Below are positions 1-5,534 of a stretch of DNA of 5,534 bases, in pieces. The notes under the pieces are model-generated. The model worked only from the letters and a program-made list of their open reading frames with translations. It was not told where the DNA came from and made no database searches. The stretch is from positions 1 to 5,534 of the forward strand of contig SKUI01000123.1 of assembly GCA_007122185.1 (NCBI GenBank), written 5' to 3'. The position numbers and the translations under genes were made by a program. This DNA is from Rhodothermia bacterium (GTDB lineage: Bacteria > Bacteroidota > Rhodothermia > Balneolales > Natronogracilivirgulaceae). Numbering within the stretch: the stretch's first letter is position 1; each line of letters starts with the position of its first letter.

Positions 1-1771
1 CCTGCCGGAAAACGTTGGCGCGGCCGCGGGTGCTGTCCTTTTCATCCAGTGTGGCCATGTAGGAGGGACACATGGTGCCGCCGCTTTCGGCCTTTTTGCG
101 GCACACGCCGGCACCGTTGCAAAGCTCGACGGCGGGACCGAATCCCTTCTCCGTCCGCCATTTGAAGACGGTACCCACCTCGATCTCCTGGTACGCAGGC
201 GAATAGCGCAGGTCGGTATCCATCGGGTCGGGATCGATGATCTTGCCGCGGTTGAAGATGTGATCGGGGTCCCAGATCTGTTTGACTTTGCGGAGCAGCC
301 GCATCACATCCGGTCCCACCATTTTTTCGATGAGGTGCGACCGCAGGCGTCCGTCGCCGTGCTCACCCGAGAGCGAGCCGCGGTATTTTTTCACCAACGC
401 GGCCACATCATCGGCAATCGCCTTCATCTTGTCGATGCCTTCCTGTGTTTTGACGTCCAGAATCGGGCGCAGGTGCAGCTCGCCGACCGATGCGTGAGCG
501 TAATAGACGCTTTGCGTGCCATACTTCTCGAGGATTTGCTGGAATTCTGCGATGTAGTCGGGCAGGTCTTCCACGCGCACGGCCGTGTCGTCCACAAATT
601 CGGGGGAATTGGAGTCGGCCAGGTGTCCCATGAGCAGACCCAGTCCCGCCTTGCGCAGGTTCCAGACGCGGGTCATTTCCTCCGGCTTTTCCATGAGTGA
701 ATGCGCGTAGCCCTTCTTTTCGGCGATCAGCTTCTCCTTAAGCCGGTGGGCACGGGCCCGAAGTTCGTCCATGTCATCGCCCTGGAATTCGATGATGAGC
801 AGGGCCATGGGCTCGCCTTCCAGGAAGAACCGGTTGCGGCGCTGTTCGATGTTGCCCTTGGTGGCATCGAGGATGAAATTGTCGATCAGTTCGACAGCGG
901 CCGGTTCGAATGCGACGGCGTCCACAGTGCTGCGGAGAGCTTCCTGGAGGGATGCGAACTGGGGGATGAGCAGCAGTTTGTGCTTTTCGACCGGTTCCAG
1001 CCGGACGACCGCCTCGCTGATCATGGCCAGTGTACCCTCGCTGCCGCTGAGGAGTTCGCACAGGTTGAAGGGGCGTCCGCCGGGGGTGATCGGATGCATT
1101 TCACAGAGCCGGTCGAGAGCGTAGCCGGTGTTGCGCCGTTTGACATCCGGATGCGGGAAATTCTCCAGGATAAGCTCGCAGTTGTCGGTCAGCAGCTGGT
1201 GCATTTCCCGGTAGATGCGGCCTTCCAGCGTCTGCAGCTGCATTTTTTCCTGCAGTTCCGTTTCGGAGAGCGGTTTGAACGTGGCCGATGATCCGTCGCT
1301 CAAAACGACATCCAGTTCCAGGACGTGCTCGCGGGTGGTCCCGTACTTGATGGAGTAGGAGCCGCAGGAGTTGTTGGCGATCATGCCGCCGAGCATGCAC
1401 CGGTCGGTGGTGGAGGTGTCCGGCCCAAAAAGGAGGCCGTGTTCCCCGGCCGCACGGTTGAGCTGGTCGCGGATCACACCCGGCTGCACGCGGGCGGTGC
1501 GTTTTTCGGGGTCGATGCCGATGATGTGGTGCATATAGCGCGAGATATCGGCAATGATTCCATCCCCGGTGGTCTGTCCGGCCAGACTGGTGCCTGCTGC
1601 CCTCATGGTGATGGGGAGATTGTCCTGCCGTGCGCGGGCCACAATTTCGCGAAAATCGTCCTGGTTTTTCGGGAAGGTGACAGCGGTGGGGAGTTCCTGG
1701 TACAGCGAGGCATCGCTGGAATAGAGCTGGCGCGTGAGGGTATCGGAGAAAAAGGTCAGTCTGGATGACAT
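1..1771 (-). CDS. FAD-binding and Fe-S-binding oxidoreductase, YdiJ / D-2-hydroxyacid dehydrogenase type (3' part off the window)
   Basis: The minus strand reads open from an ATG at 1771 to the window edge, giving 590 residues without a stop. Seen in the translation: an FAD_binding_4-type domain at about residues 30-265, with RAAGTSLAGQ (about 55), GGMIANNSCGSYSIKYGTTRE (about 127-147, read in two blocks) and LLSGSEGTLAMISEA (about 238); then an FAD-oxidase C-terminal domain ending near LSGEHGDGR (about 467-475); then the start of an Fe-S region with Cys551, Cys557 and Cys568 in CNGAGVCRK and MCPSYMATLDE. Family knowledge: such proteins are about 950-1020 residues and oxidise D-2-hydroxyacids (D-2-hydroxyglutarate in E. 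coli YdiJ, D-lactate in relatives), passing electrons to an Fe-S domain. Substrate here is not determinable. The start is the first in-frame ATG after an upstream in-frame TGA. No Shine-Dalgarno precedes it. It diverges from the transporter gene. The remaining cysteine clusters lie outside the window. Confidence 0.92.
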   Translation of the reverse strand, partial: MSSRLTFFSDTLTRQLYSSDASLYQELPTAVTFPKNQDDFREIVARARQDNLPITMRAAGTSLAGQTTGDGIIADISRYMHHIIGIDPEKRTARVQPGVIRDQLNRAAGEHGLLFGPDTSTTDRCMLGGMIANNSCGSYSIKYGTTREHVLELDVVLSDGSSATFKPLSETELQEKMQLQTLEGRIYREMHQLLTDNCELILENFPHPDVKRRNTGYALDRLCEMHPITPGGRPFNLCELLSGSEGTLAMISEAVVRLEPVEKHKLLLIPQFASLQEALRSTVDAVAFEPAAVELIDNFILDATKGNIEQRRNRFFLEGEPMALLIIEFQGDDMDELRARAHRLKEKLIAEKKGYAHSLMEKPEEMTRVWNLRKAGLGLLMGHLADSNSPEFVDDTAVRVEDLPDYIAEFQQILEKYGTQSVYYAHASVGELHLRPILDVKTQEGIDKMKAIADDVAALVKKYRGSLSGEHGDGRLRSHLIEKMVGPDVMRLLRKVKQIWDPDHIFNRGKIIDPDPMDTDLRYSPAYQEIEVGTVFKWRTEKGFGPAVELCNGAGVCRKKAESGGTMCPSYMATLDEKDSTRGRANVFRQ

Positions 1772-2131
1772 GAGAAGTACTGTCGGCTGGATTTTGGCAC
1801 GGTAAGCGGCATTATGTTGGCGGGCAGGCTGTAAACGGTTTCAATATGGAATAACGGCACTGCCTGCCTGTTTCTGTCCGCTGTAAATAACAAGACAAGA
1901 TAGAAATTCAGGGAATAATTAGACAGGCGGAATACGCATTGGAGAATACCCGCCTGAGTGTATTACATGTTCTTTGGAATGGCTGCAAGAAGAGCCTGGC
2001 GAAATCAGTATCCACAGGATGAAACCGGCTGGCCGTTCTCTTTCCAGGCAGGATTTTTTTATTGCGCGGATATGGCTTCCAATACTTAGTTTTCTATATT
2101 GGGTTTTATGTATGGGAATTCTTGCGAAATG

Positions 2132-2266
2132 AAATGTCCATGACTGCAACCTGACACACAGGAGCATGATTAAAAACGGCATGGACATTCTATGTGACGA
2201 TATGAATCCAAAGATTTTAAACACATGAAAACCGCCATGTGGGTATGCCGGTTATAAATGTCCATG
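2132..2266. repeat. Three copies of AATGTCCATG, two direct and one inverted
   Basis: AAATGTCCATG occurs exactly at 2132-2142 and again at 2256-2266. The inverted form CATGGACATT lies between them at 2180-2189. The last copy begins 33 bases before the ATG at 2289 and overlaps a TATAAA (2253-2258) that could be a -10 element. Three copies of a 10-mer in 135 bases upstream of one gene is more than expected by chance and could be binding sites for a regulator of the transporter. That function is inference; the repeats themselves are directly seen. Confidence 0.5.
2230..2253. promoter_or_regulatory. Imperfect dyad immediately upstream of the transporter, candidate operator
   Basis: AACCGCCAT (2230-2238) and ATGCCGGTT (2245-2253) form an inverted repeat around a six-base centre, with eight of nine pairs matching and one C/C mismatch. 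It abuts TATAAA at 2253-2258 and ends 36 bases before the chosen start. Position and symmetry suit an operator for a dimeric sugar-responsive repressor, or a short leader hairpin. No regulator gene is in the window to test this. Confidence 0.3.
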
Positions 2267-2288
2267 GCGATTGCAAAAAACGGAAAAA

Positions 2289-3728
2289 ATGAGTGCTACT
2301 ATGGCTAACAATGATAGCGGCGACAACATGGGCCGCGTAATATTTCTGTCTGTTATTGCCGCTCTGGGCGGTTTTCTATTTGGTTACGATAGCGGAGTGA
2401 TCAACGGAACGGTGGATGCGCTGCAGCTGGCATTCGATTCCGATGCCGTGGGGACCGGGTTCAATGTGGCTGCCATGCTTCTTGGCTGTGCCGTGGGTGC
2501 GTTTTTCGCCGGCAACCTGGCCGATAAATTCGGGCGCAAGCCGGTGCTTCTGGTCACGGCGGCCGCTTTCATCATCAGCGCCTGGGGATCGGGCATTAGC
2601 GCCAGTTCGGCCGAGTTTGTGACGTTCCGGATCCTTGGCGGGCTTGCTGTCGGCGCCGCGAGCATCATTGCTCCGGCGTACATTGGCGAAATCGCACCGG
2701 CCCGTTACCGGGGGGCTCTCATATCGCTGCAACAGCTGGCGATTGTGATCGGCCTCTTTTCCTCCTTTGTCAGCAATTACTACATTGCCATTGCGGCAGG
2801 CGCATCCACAGAGCCATTCTGGTTCGGTTTTGGTGCCTGGCAGTGGATGTTCTGGATGGAGATCATTCCCGCTTCCATTTTCCTGAGTGCGCTCATTTTC
2901 ATACCGGAGTCGCCGCGCTACCTTGTTGCGGCCGGGAAATACGAGGTTGCCGAGGGCGTTCTGAGCCGTCTCTACAGAAACATGGACGTGAAAGCCTTGG
3001 TCGAGGATATCAGGGTCACGGTGATTCGGGAAGAGAAACCCAGTCTGAGGGATCTTGTCAACAAACGCACCAAAAATCTGCACCCGATTGTCTGGGCCGG
3101 ACTTGGACTTGCTGCGCTGCAACAGTTTACGGGAATTAATGTCGTATTCTACTACGGTGCCGTACTGTGGCAGGCCGCCGGGTTCACCGAAGCAGATGCC
3201 CTGCTGACCAATGTGATCAGCGGATCGGTCAACGTTGCGTTCACCTTCCTGGCCATCTATCTGGTGGACAAAGTCGGCCGCAAGCCGTTGCTGATGGTCG
3301 GTGGTCTCGGTCAGGCCTTCATGCTGGGTGTGCTGGCGCTTGTCTTCGGTTTTGCCGCCGAAGGGGATGCCGGCCGGCTTGAGCTTACCGGAACCGAAGG
3401 TATTATCGCCCTGCTGGCGGCCAATGCCTATATCGCCTTCTTTGCAACTACGTGGGGCCCGGTTATGTGGGTGATGCTCGGGGAGATGTTCCCGAACAAA
3501 TTCCGTGGGGCCGCCCTCGCGATCTGCGGCATTTCGCAATGGGGATCCAACTTCATCATCACCATGACGTTCCCGATGCTTCTTGCATCGATCGGTTTGG
3601 GTCTGTCTTATGGTATCTATGCGTTCTTCGGTGTTGTCGCGTTCCTGTTTGTGCGCAAGGTGATCAAGGAAACCAAAGGCCGTACACTTGAGGACATGTC
3701 ACGCGAGCATGATGAAAGTGTCAGATGA
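2289..3728 (+). CDS. MFS sugar porter (XylE/GLUT-type sugar:H+ symporter)
   Basis: A 479-residue inner-membrane transporter, close to the 491 residues of E. coli XylE, with hydrophobic segments consistent with 12 helices. Sugar-porter signatures in order: FGYDSGVING with Asp34, matching the proton-coupling Asp27 of XylE; ADKFGRK (78-84) in loop 2-3; Arg114 in FRILGG, matching XylE Arg133; RGALISLQQLAI with Gln148/149; PESPRYL (206-212) after helix 6; QQFTGIN (278-284), the sugar-binding motif of helix 7; VDKVGRKPLL (326-335); GPVMWVMLGEMFP (390-402) with Trp394; and ETKGRTLEDM (461-470) at the C-terminus. The key binding and coupling residues are all kept, so active sugar import is likely. 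The sugar is unknown. The start could be ATG 2289 or ATG 2301; the frame opens further to a TTG at 2271. None has a real Shine-Dalgarno. The gene stands alone: no catabolic genes adjoin, and it ends at a strong terminator. Confidence 0.95.
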   Translation: MSATMANNDSGDNMGRVIFLSVIAALGGFLFGYDSGVINGTVDALQLAFDSDAVGTGFNVAAMLLGCAVGAFFAGNLADKFGRKPVLLVTAAAFIISAWGSGISASSAEFVTFRILGGLAVGAASIIAPAYIGEIAPARYRGALISLQQLAIVIGLFSSFVSNYYIAIAAGASTEPFWFGFGAWQWMFWMEIIPASIFLSALIFIPESPRYLVAAGKYEVAEGVLSRLYRNMDVKALVEDIRVTVIREEKPSLRDLVNKRTKNLHPIVWAGLGLAALQQFTGINVVFYYGAVLWQAAGFTEADALLTNVISGSVNVAFTFLAIYLVDKVGRKPLLMVGGLGQAFMLGVLALVFGFAAEGDAGRLELTGTEGIIALLAANAYIAFFATTWGPVMWVMLGEMFPNKFRGAALAICGISQWGSNFIITMTFPMLLASIGLGLSYGIYAFFGVVAFLFVRKVIKETKGRTLEDMSREHDESVR

Positions 3729-3758
3729 ATCCGGATTAAAGTGTAAAACAGCGCTGAT

Positions 3759-3799
3759 GACATAACCGGGTTGCAAAAACCCGGTTATGTCTTGCTTTT
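3759..3799. terminator. Hairpin terminator between convergent genes, probably bidirectional
   Basis: A perfect 14-bp stem, GACATAACCGGGTT (3759-3772) with its exact complement at 3778-3791, closes a five-base GCAAA loop. On the plus strand it is followed by TTGCTTTT (3792-3799), as in a rho-independent terminator, 30 bases after the transporter stop. The minus-strand gene has its TAA stop (3785-3787) inside the same stem. On that strand the T-tract after the hairpin is weaker (a GTTTTAC about ten bases on), so it probably serves the transporter best and the WbqC-like gene less efficiently. Confidence 0.85.
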
Positions 3800-4567
3800 C
3801 AAGGTCAGTTCATCGAGCACCTGCCAGGCATCCGGACCGTATTCGAAGAGCAGGTCCAGCAGCCCGCAACCCGGGACAAACCCCGGGAAATGCTGGCGGT
3901 ATCCGGGGATGTGGAAAACAGGTGTGGCGGTATCGGTTTGAACGGCAGCGGGATTTTGAACGGCAATGGGATGGGGTCTCTGATAATGCCGGCTGTCCGG
4001 CTCTTGCCAGACGATTGTCCGGTCATCCGAAATAGCATCGTACAGGCTCTTGCCGGGAGATGGGTCCGTCCCTGTATCCATTCCGGCATCTGCCCGGGTA
4101 TCCGCTCCGGGGCCCAGGTCGCTTGCCCATTGCGGGAACTTCGGGAGCTCAAGGTAGAGCCACTGCCGCTGCATCAGGTGGCGGACCGCATCCACCAGAA
4201 ACCCGCAGCGGGACGCTATTTCGAAGTCGGCTCGTATTTCCGGTTCGTAGAAGTCGAAGTAGGGGCTGTTTCGGTAGTTGTACTCGAGTGCCTGCAGATG
4301 GTGGCCGGACCACGGCCGCCGGTCGTCGATGCGCACCTGGTTGATAGCCTTGCGCCGGTCCTCACGCACAAAAGGGATGGTGAGCCATTGGTGTCCGTCC
4401 GGGGTGCGGATTTTGGTCCGGTGGACCTTGCTCTTCCGGGAAAAGGGGTGGAGGTCGTCCAGGATCGCACGGTCGGCATGTACTGCGCGGGCGAGCCAGG
4501 ACAGGTTGGGCGAGTAGCCGGGCAGAAGCAGGGCTGTGACCCGGGTTGGCATGTTGCACGTTTTCAT
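3785..4567 (-). CDS. WbqC-family protein with two low-complexity insertions
   Basis: A 260-residue soluble protein. Family signals: LLLPGYSPNLSWLARAVHAD (13-32), matching the QPxYLPWxGYF-like opening; ILDDLHPFSRKSKVHRTKIRTP (35-56, read as ILDD then HRTKIRTP); WLTIPFV (61-67); INQVRID (75-81), then W86, HH (89-90) and YNYRNSPYF (96-104); and a C-terminal YRQHFPGF (223-230) and LLDLLFEYGPDA (236-247). WbqC proteins are named from O-antigen/polysaccharide clusters, but their reaction is not established, so no specific role is assigned. Homologues are usually nearer 200-240 residues. The extra length sits between about residues 150 and 215, in a GADT-type tetrapeptide repeat (154-169) and a PIAVQN/PAAVQT hexapeptide repeat (200-211). 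The start is ATG 4567; ATG 4552 is an alternative. The leader is A/T-rich without Shine-Dalgarno. It is convergent with the transporter and divergent from gltX. Confidence 0.85.
   Translation of the reverse strand: MKTCNMPTRVTALLLPGYSPNLSWLARAVHADRAILDDLHPFSRKSKVHRTKIRTPDGHQWLTIPFVREDRRKAINQVRIDDRRPWSGHHLQALEYNYRNSPYFDFYEPEIRADFEIASRCGFLVDAVRHLMQRQWLYLELPKFPQWASDLGPGADTRADAGMDTGTDPSPGKSLYDAISDDRTIVWQEPDSRHYQRPHPIAVQNPAAVQTDTATPVFHIPGYRQHFPGFVPGCGLLDLLFEYGPDAWQVLDELTLKSKT
3935..3970 (-). repeat. 18-bp tandem duplication in the WbqC-family gene
   Basis: Two adjacent 18-base units, 15 of 18 bases identical (seen on the plus strand as TTTGAACGGCAGCGGGA then TTTTGAACGGCAATGGGA). They encode PIAVQN (residues 200-205) and PAAVQT (206-211). 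The unit length is a multiple of three, so the frame is kept. It lies in a weakly conserved stretch between the family core and the C-terminal YRQHF block. Confidence 0.75.
4061..4108 (-). repeat. Four degenerate 12-bp tandem units in the WbqC-family gene
   Basis: Read on the coding strand, four 12-base units encode GADT, RADA, GMDT and GTDP (residues 154-169), each with Asp at its third position. The DNA units share a purine-rich GGNNNGGAYNCN-like pattern but have diverged from one another. The tract is flanked by Gly/Pro-rich residues (LGPG before, SPGK after), as expected of a flexible surface linker inserted in the fold. Confidence 0.65.
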
Positions 4568-4672
4568 TGAAAGAATATAACGTTATTCGGCCGTATCCGT
4601 GCCGCATCTTATTTCAATACCTCTTACATTTCTGTACATTCAGAAAAAAGAAATTGTAAAAAAAACAAGCCA
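4568..4672. promoter_or_regulatory. Divergent intergenic region between the WbqC-family gene and gltX, with a weak candidate gltX promoter
   Basis: This 105-base AT-rich gap must carry promoters for both genes. For gltX a possible pair is TTTCAA (4612-4617) and TACATT (4635-4640) with a 17-base spacer, ending 33 bases before the ATG; both hexamers match the sigma-70 consensus only moderately. A perfect 10-base palindrome, ATAACGTTAT, lies at 4577-4586, ten bases from the WbqC-family start. The 30 bases before gltX are A-rich with no Shine-Dalgarno. Confidence 0.35.
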
Positions 4673-5534
4673 ATGAATTCAAAAGTCCGCGTTCGCTTTG
4701 CCCCGTCCCCGACAGGCCTGCTTCACATCGGTGGTCTTCGTACAGCACTCTACAACTACCTGTTTGCCCGTCACCATGGAGGCGCGTTTGTACTTCGCAT
4801 TGAGGACACGGATCAGGCGCGTTACGTGCAGGAGGCAGAGCAGGACATTCTGGAGAGTCTGGCCTGGGCGGGTTTGCATCCCGATGAGGGCCCGGTCGTT
4901 ATCAGCACGGATGAAAAGACATCGGATGCCGAAGCGACGGGCGGAGAGGCGAAAAAAATATCCCGGCTTGACTATGAGCCCGGTTCAGGTGAGACGCCTC
5001 ACGGACCGGATGATAGCGGCAGTGGCGGCGGTGGCAATGGAAGCGCAAGCAGTGGTGACGGCAACGGCAGGGATCCGGATACAGGCCCCGCTGCATTCAA
5101 AGGCACGTTTGGTCCCTATCATCAGAGCATGCGCCGGGACCGTTATGCCATGTACGCCCAGCAGCTGGTGGATGCGGGATATGCCTATTATGCGTATGAC
5201 ACGGTGGACGAGATTGAAAACATGCGTGAGCGGCTGCGCTCGCCGGAGAATCCCAATCCCAAATATGATTCGAAGACCCGCATGCAGATGCGCAACAGCC
5301 TCACCCTTGGCGAGGTGGAGCTGCAGGAACTGCTGGAGGAGGGCTCGGAGTATGTGGTGCGGCTGAAAGTCCCGCAAGGTGAGACGGTGCAGTTCGAGGA
5401 TATGGTCCGCGGCCCGGTTTCTTTCGAAACCGACGGGCTCGATGATCAGGTGCTGCTGAAAGCCGACGGCATGCCCACCTACCACCTGGCCAATGTGGTC
5501 GACGACCATGAAATGGAGATCACGCACGTCATCC
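4673..5534 (+). CDS. gltX: Glutamyl-tRNA synthetase with a long in-frame insertion (3' part off the window)
   Basis: Class I synthetase that charges tRNA-Glu with glutamate in the cytoplasm. The first 287 residues are present. Seen: [20 protein letters not shown] (8-27) with the HIGH-type motif at 18-21; FVLRIEDTD (39-47) with the glutamate-binding Glu44; LHPDEGP (68-74); [12 protein letters not shown] (147-158); AYYAYDT (171-177); and [14 protein letters not shown] (268-281). Arg8, Ser12 and Glu44 match substrate-contacting residues of Thermus GluRS. The KMSKS loop and anticodon-binding domain lie beyond the window. In typical GluRS about six residues join DEGP to GPYxQS (DVGGPH in Thermus); here 72 do (75-146), an insertion of about 66 rich in Gly, Ser, Asp and Glu. 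The frame and all flanking motifs are intact, so the enzyme is probably active. Start is ATG 4673, matching the usual start of the family. It diverges from the WbqC-family gene. Confidence 0.97.
   Translation, partial: MNSKVRVRFAPSPTGLLHIGGLRTALYNYLFARHHGGAFVLRIEDTDQARYVQEAEQDILESLAWAGLHPDEGPVVISTDEKTSDAEATGGEAKKISRLDYEPGSGETPHGPDDSGSGGGGNGSASSGDGNGRDPDTGPAAFKGTFGPYHQSMRRDRYAMYAQQLVDAGYAYYAYDTVDEIENMRERLRSPENPNPKYDSKTRMQMRNSLTLGEVELQELLEEGSEYVVRLKVPQGETVQFEDMVRGPVSFETDGLDDQVLLKADGMPTYHLANVVDDHEMEITHVI
4895..5110 (+). other. Low-complexity insertion within the GluRS catalytic domain
   Basis: Residues 75-146 of the product replace a normally short loop. The first part (75-103) is mixed and charged, with acidic and lysine residues. 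The second (104-138) is strongly Gly/Ser/Asp/Asn rich, with [18 protein letters not shown] at 115-132. It has no hydrophobic core pattern and no recognised domain, so it is most likely a disordered surface loop. The DNA of the second part is a degenerate run of GGN and AGN codons (about 5012-5068), suggesting growth by slippage or codon-level expansion. Confidence 0.8.

Larger units (their letters stand above)
1772..2288. other. Long AT-rich divergent intergenic region
   Basis: About 517 bases separate the two divergent starts. The stretch is visibly more AT-rich than the flanking genes and holds no convincing gene. A 101-codon minus-strand open frame at 1919-2224 has no recognisable domain or family resemblance. 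Contents that can be pointed to: an inverted pair GCCTGG/CCAGGC at 1994-2049 followed by seven T (2054-2060); an inverted pair CCAATA/TATTGG at 2079-2102; three copies of AATGTCCATG (one inverted) between 2132 and 2266; and an imperfect dyad at 2230-2253. It must hold the promoters for the oxidoreductase (minus) and the transporter (plus), but I could not place either with confidence. Confidence 0.6.

Noticed and set aside
260..1768. Plus-strand open frames covering the oxidoreductase (for example 260-700, 701-1291, 1325-1768)
   Set aside because: They are antisense to a minus-strand frame with clear FAD and Fe-S motifs, and their translations show no family signal.
1919..2224. 101-codon minus-strand open frame in the long intergenic region
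   Set aside because: No recognisable domain, odd residue composition, AT-rich DNA unlike the neighbouring genes, and it overlaps the candidate regulatory repeats. Probably chance.
2271..2288. TTG at 2271 as the start of the transporter
   Set aside because: It would add six residues with no family support; ATG 2289 and ATG 2301 are better placed for the first helix.
2376..3539. 387-codon minus-strand open frame opposite the transporter
   Set aside because: Its length comes from the codon bias of the transporter gene; the translation has no domain and is very rich in charged and polar residues. The plus-strand frame has unmistakable MFS motifs.
3890..4570. 226-codon plus-strand open frame opposite the WbqC-family gene
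   Set aside because: The minus-strand frame carries the family motifs; this one has none and is a shadow.
5057..5086. [10 protein letters not shown] in the gltX insertion as a calcium-binding loop
   Set aside because: The spacing of acidic residues does not match an EF-hand or RTX repeat, and only one copy is present within a generally Gly/Asp-rich tract.
4895..5110. Intein or mobile element as the source of the gltX insertion
   Set aside because: Too short for an intein, no splice-junction Cys/Ser and His-Asn pair, no terminal inverted repeats or target duplication seen, and no encoded enzyme.
4698..5366. 222-codon plus-strand frame overlapping gltX in another phase, and the 180-codon minus frame at 4985-5527
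   Set aside because: gltX motifs are continuous across the whole region in the frame starting at 4673; the other frames have biased, motif-free translations.

Overview
The window holds four protein-coding genes and two informative intergenic regions. Two genes run off the edges: a FAD/Fe-S oxidoreductase to the left (minus strand) and the glutamyl-tRNA synthetase gene gltX to the right (plus strand). Between them lie a complete MFS sugar transporter (plus) and a complete WbqC-family protein (minus). No RNA gene, insertion sequence, CRISPR array or phage gene was found.

The organism looks like a moderately GC-rich member of the Bacteroidota or the related Balneolota/Rhodothermota. This is inference from three things. 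WbqC-family proteins of this type are common there. The gltX blocks GPYxQS, AYYAYDT and [12 protein letters not shown] resemble GluRS of that broad group. None of the four genes has a clear Shine-Dalgarno sequence, and three of the four starts follow A- or A/T-rich leaders, as is typical of Bacteroidota. Genus cannot be set from this window.

Layout. Positions 1-1771 (minus): N-terminal 590 residues of a long FAD-linked oxidase with a C-terminal Fe-S region of the YdiJ / D-2-hydroxyacid dehydrogenase type. Positions 1772-2288: a long, AT-rich divergent intergenic region with short repeated and dyad motifs just before the transporter. Positions 2289-3728 (plus): a 479-residue sugar porter related to XylE/GLUT. 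Positions 3759-3799: a strong hairpin terminator between convergent genes, whose stem contains the wbqC-like stop codon. Positions 3785-4567 (minus): the WbqC-family protein. Positions 4568-4672: a short divergent promoter region. Positions 4673-5534 (plus): gltX, first 287 residues.

The genes do not form one pathway. Orientation alternates and each appears to be transcribed on its own, so this reads as ordinary chromosomal backbone. The unusual signal is in protein architecture. gltX carries an in-frame, Gly/Ser/Asp-rich insertion of about 66 residues inside the catalytic domain, just before the GPYxQS block. The divergent WbqC-family neighbour carries two repeat-built low-complexity insertions, one made of four 12-bp (tetrapeptide) units and one of two 18-bp (hexapeptide) units. 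No new multi-gene system is evident.
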